Part shown: positions 3,605-6,082 of the stretch, piece by piece | Layout of the letters: each line of letters begins with the position of its first letter | Position numbering within the stretch: the first letter of the stretch is position 1 | Assembly (NCBI GenBank): GCA_007132825.1 | Contig: SLNX01000124.1 | Span: forward strand, 1-6,082 | Length of the DNA: 6,082 nt | Source of the DNA: Bacteroidales bacterium | GTDB lineage: Bacteria; Bacteroidota; Bacteroidia; Bacteroidales; UBA7960 | Direction: 5' to 3' | Program-made: the position numbers and the translations under genes | Notes under the pieces: generated by a model | Databases searched by the model: none | What the model was told of the DNA's origin: nothing | What the model saw: only the letters and a program-made list of their open reading frames with translations

Positions 3605-6048
3605 TGGGTTTGATTTCCGGCCATAAAGGCAATATCCGGCAGATTTTTAGTCTGGGGCTGCACTCTGCTGCAATTATTGCCTTCCAGCTGGCGCTGATGC
3701 AGCTGATCTCCATCGTACAGTGGCACCATTTTGCCTACATGATCATATCTGTTGCAATGTTGGGGTTTGGTGCAAGCGGCACGCTTCTGGCCCTGGCGCG
3801 CGAAAGATTGATCCGTTCATCTTCATGGCTGGTACCAATACTTATGACCATCAGCGGCTTCTTTATGATCGTCTCATTTGAGATCACCCGTCTGGACTTT
3901 TTCAGCTTTGACGTATTCCTGCTTTTTGTTGACCGGTCGCAGTTTTTGATACTGGCAGCCAATTATCTCATCTATTTCGTGCCGTTTTTTAGCGGTGCAC
4001 TGGCCATAGGCATCCTCTTCATCAAACACTCCAGGCAGATAGGCACCTATTATTTTTCAAACCTTCTGGGTTCCGGGATAGGTGGATTGTTTTTTCTGCT
4101 TTTGTTCGGGAATATCATGCCACAGCATGTGCCTGCCGTAATTGGCTTGTTATCGGTGGTGGCAGGACTAATCAGCCTGGTAAAGCGAAAAGCATTATTG
4201 CATTTAGCTATCGTATTGCTGGCAGTGGTTTCATCTTTTCTTCTGATGCGCACACAGGACAGGATTTCGGTATCACAGTATAAAAGCCTGGCACGTGCCC
4301 TGAACCTCCCGGACGCAGAAATCATGCATCGTCAGCCAAGCATCCACGGATTGATCGAAGTGGTTAGTAGTCCGGCCTTGCGATTTGCACCTGCATTAAG
4401 TCTGAATTTCACGGGTGAAGTACCGGTAAAGAAAAATGTTTTTGTCAATGCGGATTTTTTTGGTGTGGTTCCGCATTTCGATGTTAAAGCGGATTCACAT
4501 ATTCTGGACCACACTACACAGGCTTTACCATGGATTATGCAGGGTCGCAACAAAGTATTAATGCTCAATGCAGGGGAGGGGGCACCTTTGGCGCATGCTT
4601 TTGCTTACAACCCCGAAAGGGTGGATGTCGTGATTCCCAATAGCAGCTTTGTTGAGATGATGCAACAGGAGTTTGCCGAAGAATCGGGGAATCTTTTCCT
4701 TCATGAAGAACTGCAAATTTATGCCATTGAAGCCCGCAATTTTCTAGCCTCCAAACCACCTCAGGGTTACGACATCATTGTTTTACCGCAACAGGGCACC
4801 TTTGGCGGAGCAGCAGGGATCAATGCTCTACGGGAAAGCTATGAAATGACCCTGGAGTCTTTTGATCTTATGTGGAATCATCTTGATCAGGATGGCGTAA
4901 TCACCATTACAACCTGGATTGATTATCCTTCGCGGGCAAGCCTGAAAATACTGGCCACTTTGGTGCAAACAGCTAAAAACAAAGGTGTAGCTGACCCCAG
5001 TGCGCACATTGCCGCACTGAGATCCTGGGGAAACGTCACCTTTGTGTTAAAAAAATCGCCACTTTCCCCGGAAGAGATAAAGAACATCCGTGGCTTTGCC
5101 TCGTCAAAGTTTTTTGACCCCCTCCTTTTGCCCGACCTGCAGAAGGAAGAACGCCAGCAATTCAACGTGGTGGGCGATCAAAGCTTTTTTCAGTATATCG
5201 ACCAGATCATGACCGGCGATGAGGAGATATTCAGCGATTATGGTTTTGTGATTCGGCCGGCAACTGACGACAAACCCTACTTTTCACAATTTTTACGGCT
5301 CAGTCAGCTTCGACACCTTAACGAAATATTCGGTGGCGATCAGCTACCTTTCCTGGAACTGGGATATCTCATTGTGGTTATTACTTTAGTCCAAAGCACC
5401 TTACTGGCGTTAATCTTCATCATACTGCCACTTTTGCGGCTAAGGAAAAGTCAGAAAGGGAAAACCGGAACTTTGCTGTATTTTGGTGCGCTTGGAATCG
5501 GATACATGTTTGTGGAGATCATTTTGATCCAGCGTTTTGTGCTGTATTTCGGGCATCCGGTATTTTCTATAGCAGCTGTGATCAGCACCATGCTGATCGC
5601 CAGCGGAATGGGAAGCCTGACATCGGGTAAACTACCTGCTACGGCAAAAACAACAGCCTTTTTCGGACTCATCGTTACCCTGTTTCTTACAGGTTATCTG
5701 CTTTTGCTGACCCCGGTGATGCAGGGAACGATCGCCAGCCCGGTATCACTTAAGATTTTGATCAGTTTATTGCTGATAGGGATTCCCTCCTTTTTTAAAG
5801 GCATGATGTTTCCGTTGGGGATCCGCTATCTTTCAGATTATGATGTAAGCCAGGTGCCCTGGGCCTGGGGGATCAATGGCTCAGTGTCGGTGATCAGCAC
5901 CTCTCTGGCCATGCTGATTGCCGTTGAAGCAGGCTTTATGGTGGTGATGGGCATTGCCGTCGTATGTTATTCCATTGCCTTTCTCACTTTTTTATTTCAC
6001 AATCTGTTTTTTCGAAAACCCCATGTAATGACAGGGCTTGACCTGTAA
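3604..6048 (+). CDS. Polytopic membrane protein with spermidine-synthase-like domain
   Basis: This 814-residue protein has a membrane block of about six or seven helices (residues 15-215), a soluble domain (about 218-575) and a second block of about seven helices (583-800). The layout and motifs match the MFS/spermidine-synthase fusion-like family. The soluble part has a Rossmann-type stretch, VLMLNAGEGAPLAHAF (318-333), then YDIIVLP (389-395), LDQDGVITITTW (427-438) and the family-typical PATDDKPYF (552-560). The C-terminal block has LGIGYMFVEIILIQRFVL (630-647), FGHPVF, GMMFPLGIRYL (733-743) and PWAWGINGSVSV (752-763). The usual glycine-rich motif is reduced to NAGEG. The acidic residue expected after the next strand (E in VEINP-like motifs) aligns with I344 in VVIPNSS, so aminopropyl transfer looks doubtful. 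Proteins of this class are often labelled spermidine synthase without proof. The start overlaps the pcm stop (TAATG). The frame is intact, and no terminator is visible in the 34 bp that remain. Confidence 0.85.
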   Translation: MGLISGHKGNIRQIFSLGLHSAAIIAFQLALMQLISIVQWHHFAYMIISVAMLGFGASGTLLALARERLIRSSSWLVPILMTISGFFMIVSFEITRLDFFSFDVFLLFVDRSQFLILAANYLIYFVPFFSGALAIGILFIKHSRQIGTYYFSNLLGSGIGGLFFLLLFGNIMPQHVPAVIGLLSVVAGLISLVKRKALLHLAIVLLAVVSSFLLMRTQDRISVSQYKSLARALNLPDAEIMHRQPSIHGLIEVVSSPALRFAPALSLNFTGEVPVKKNVFVNADFFGVVPHFDVKADSHILDHTTQALPWIMQGRNKVLMLNAGEGAPLAHAFAYNPERVDVVIPNSSFVEMMQQEFAEESGNLFLHEELQIYAIEARNFLASKPPQGYDIIVLPQQGTFGGAAGINALRESYEMTLESFDLMWNHLDQDGVITITTWIDYPSRASLKILATLVQTAKNKGVADPSAHIAALRSWGNVTFVLKKSPLSPEEIKNIRGFASSKFFDPLLLPDLQKEERQQFNVVGDQSFFQYIDQIMTGDEEIFSDYGFVIRPATDDKPYFSQFLRLSQLRHLNEIFGGDQLPFLELGYLIVVITLVQSTLLALIFIILPLLRLRKSQKGKTGTLLYFGALGIGYMFVEIILIQRFVLYFGHPVFSIAAVISTMLIASGMGSLTSGKLPATAKTTAFFGLIVTLFLTGYLLLLTPVMQGTIASPVSLKILISLLLIGIPSFFKGMMFPLGIRYLSDYDVSQVPWAWGINGSVSVISTSLAMLIAVEAGFMVVMGIAVVCYSIAFLTFLFHNLFFRKPHVMTGLDL

Positions 6049-6082
6049 GACCTAAACACAACATAATGAACCCAGAACCCCA

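Noticed and set aside
3735..5672. Several antisense open stretches within the 814-residue membrane protein gene
   Set aside because: They are 64-91 codons long with no recognisable motifs, and they shadow a continuous, family-typical frame.

Overview
The window looks like chromosomal DNA of a member of the Bacteroidota, probably class Bacteroidia. The genes lack Shine-Dalgarno sites and are preceded by A-rich leaders. One good match to the Bacteroidota -7 box (TAnnTTTG) is present. SerC and the LuxC-type acyl-CoA reductase look typical of that phylum, and the spacers carry short heptamer repeats of a kind I associate with it. There is no phage, plasmid, transposase, tRNA, rRNA or CRISPR sequence.

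Layout. Positions 1-837 (minus strand) hold the first 279 residues of phosphoserine aminotransferase (serC), cut by the window edge. A 649-bp spacer (838-1486) separates it from a divergent acyl-CoA reductase of the LuxC family (1487-2569). This spacer is crowded: a three-hairpin REP-like element (936-1018), two 7-bp tandem arrays (1036-1077 and 1118-1152), the left arm of a 41-bp inverted repeat (1150-1190), and a possible structured leader ending in a terminator-like hairpin with seven Ts (1249-1355). A 333-bp spacer (2570-2902) follows luxC, with a Bacteroidota-type promoter (2581-2612), the right arm of the inverted repeat (2720-2760) and a 28-bp imperfect hairpin built from heptamers (2772-2836). 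Then comes a probable two-gene operon: an exported protein-L-isoaspartate O-methyltransferase (2903-3604), overlapping by one base an 814-residue membrane protein with a spermidine-synthase-like soluble domain between two membrane blocks (3604-6048).

How the genes may work together. SerC supplies serine (and possibly pyridoxal phosphate) biosynthesis. The LuxC-type enzyme probably reduces an acyl-CoA to an aldehyde; its substrate cannot be read from the sequence. The exported Pcm would repair isoaspartyl damage in envelope proteins. The coupled membrane protein has a Rossmann-like domain whose nucleotide-binding motif is degenerate, so its role is open.

The most unusual observation is that two 41-bp arms (38/41 identical, inverted) bracket luxC and its flanks, with heptamer arrays outside both arms. 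This may be chance insertion of two copies of a dispersed repeat, or an invertible 1.5-kb segment. No recombinase gene lies in the window.
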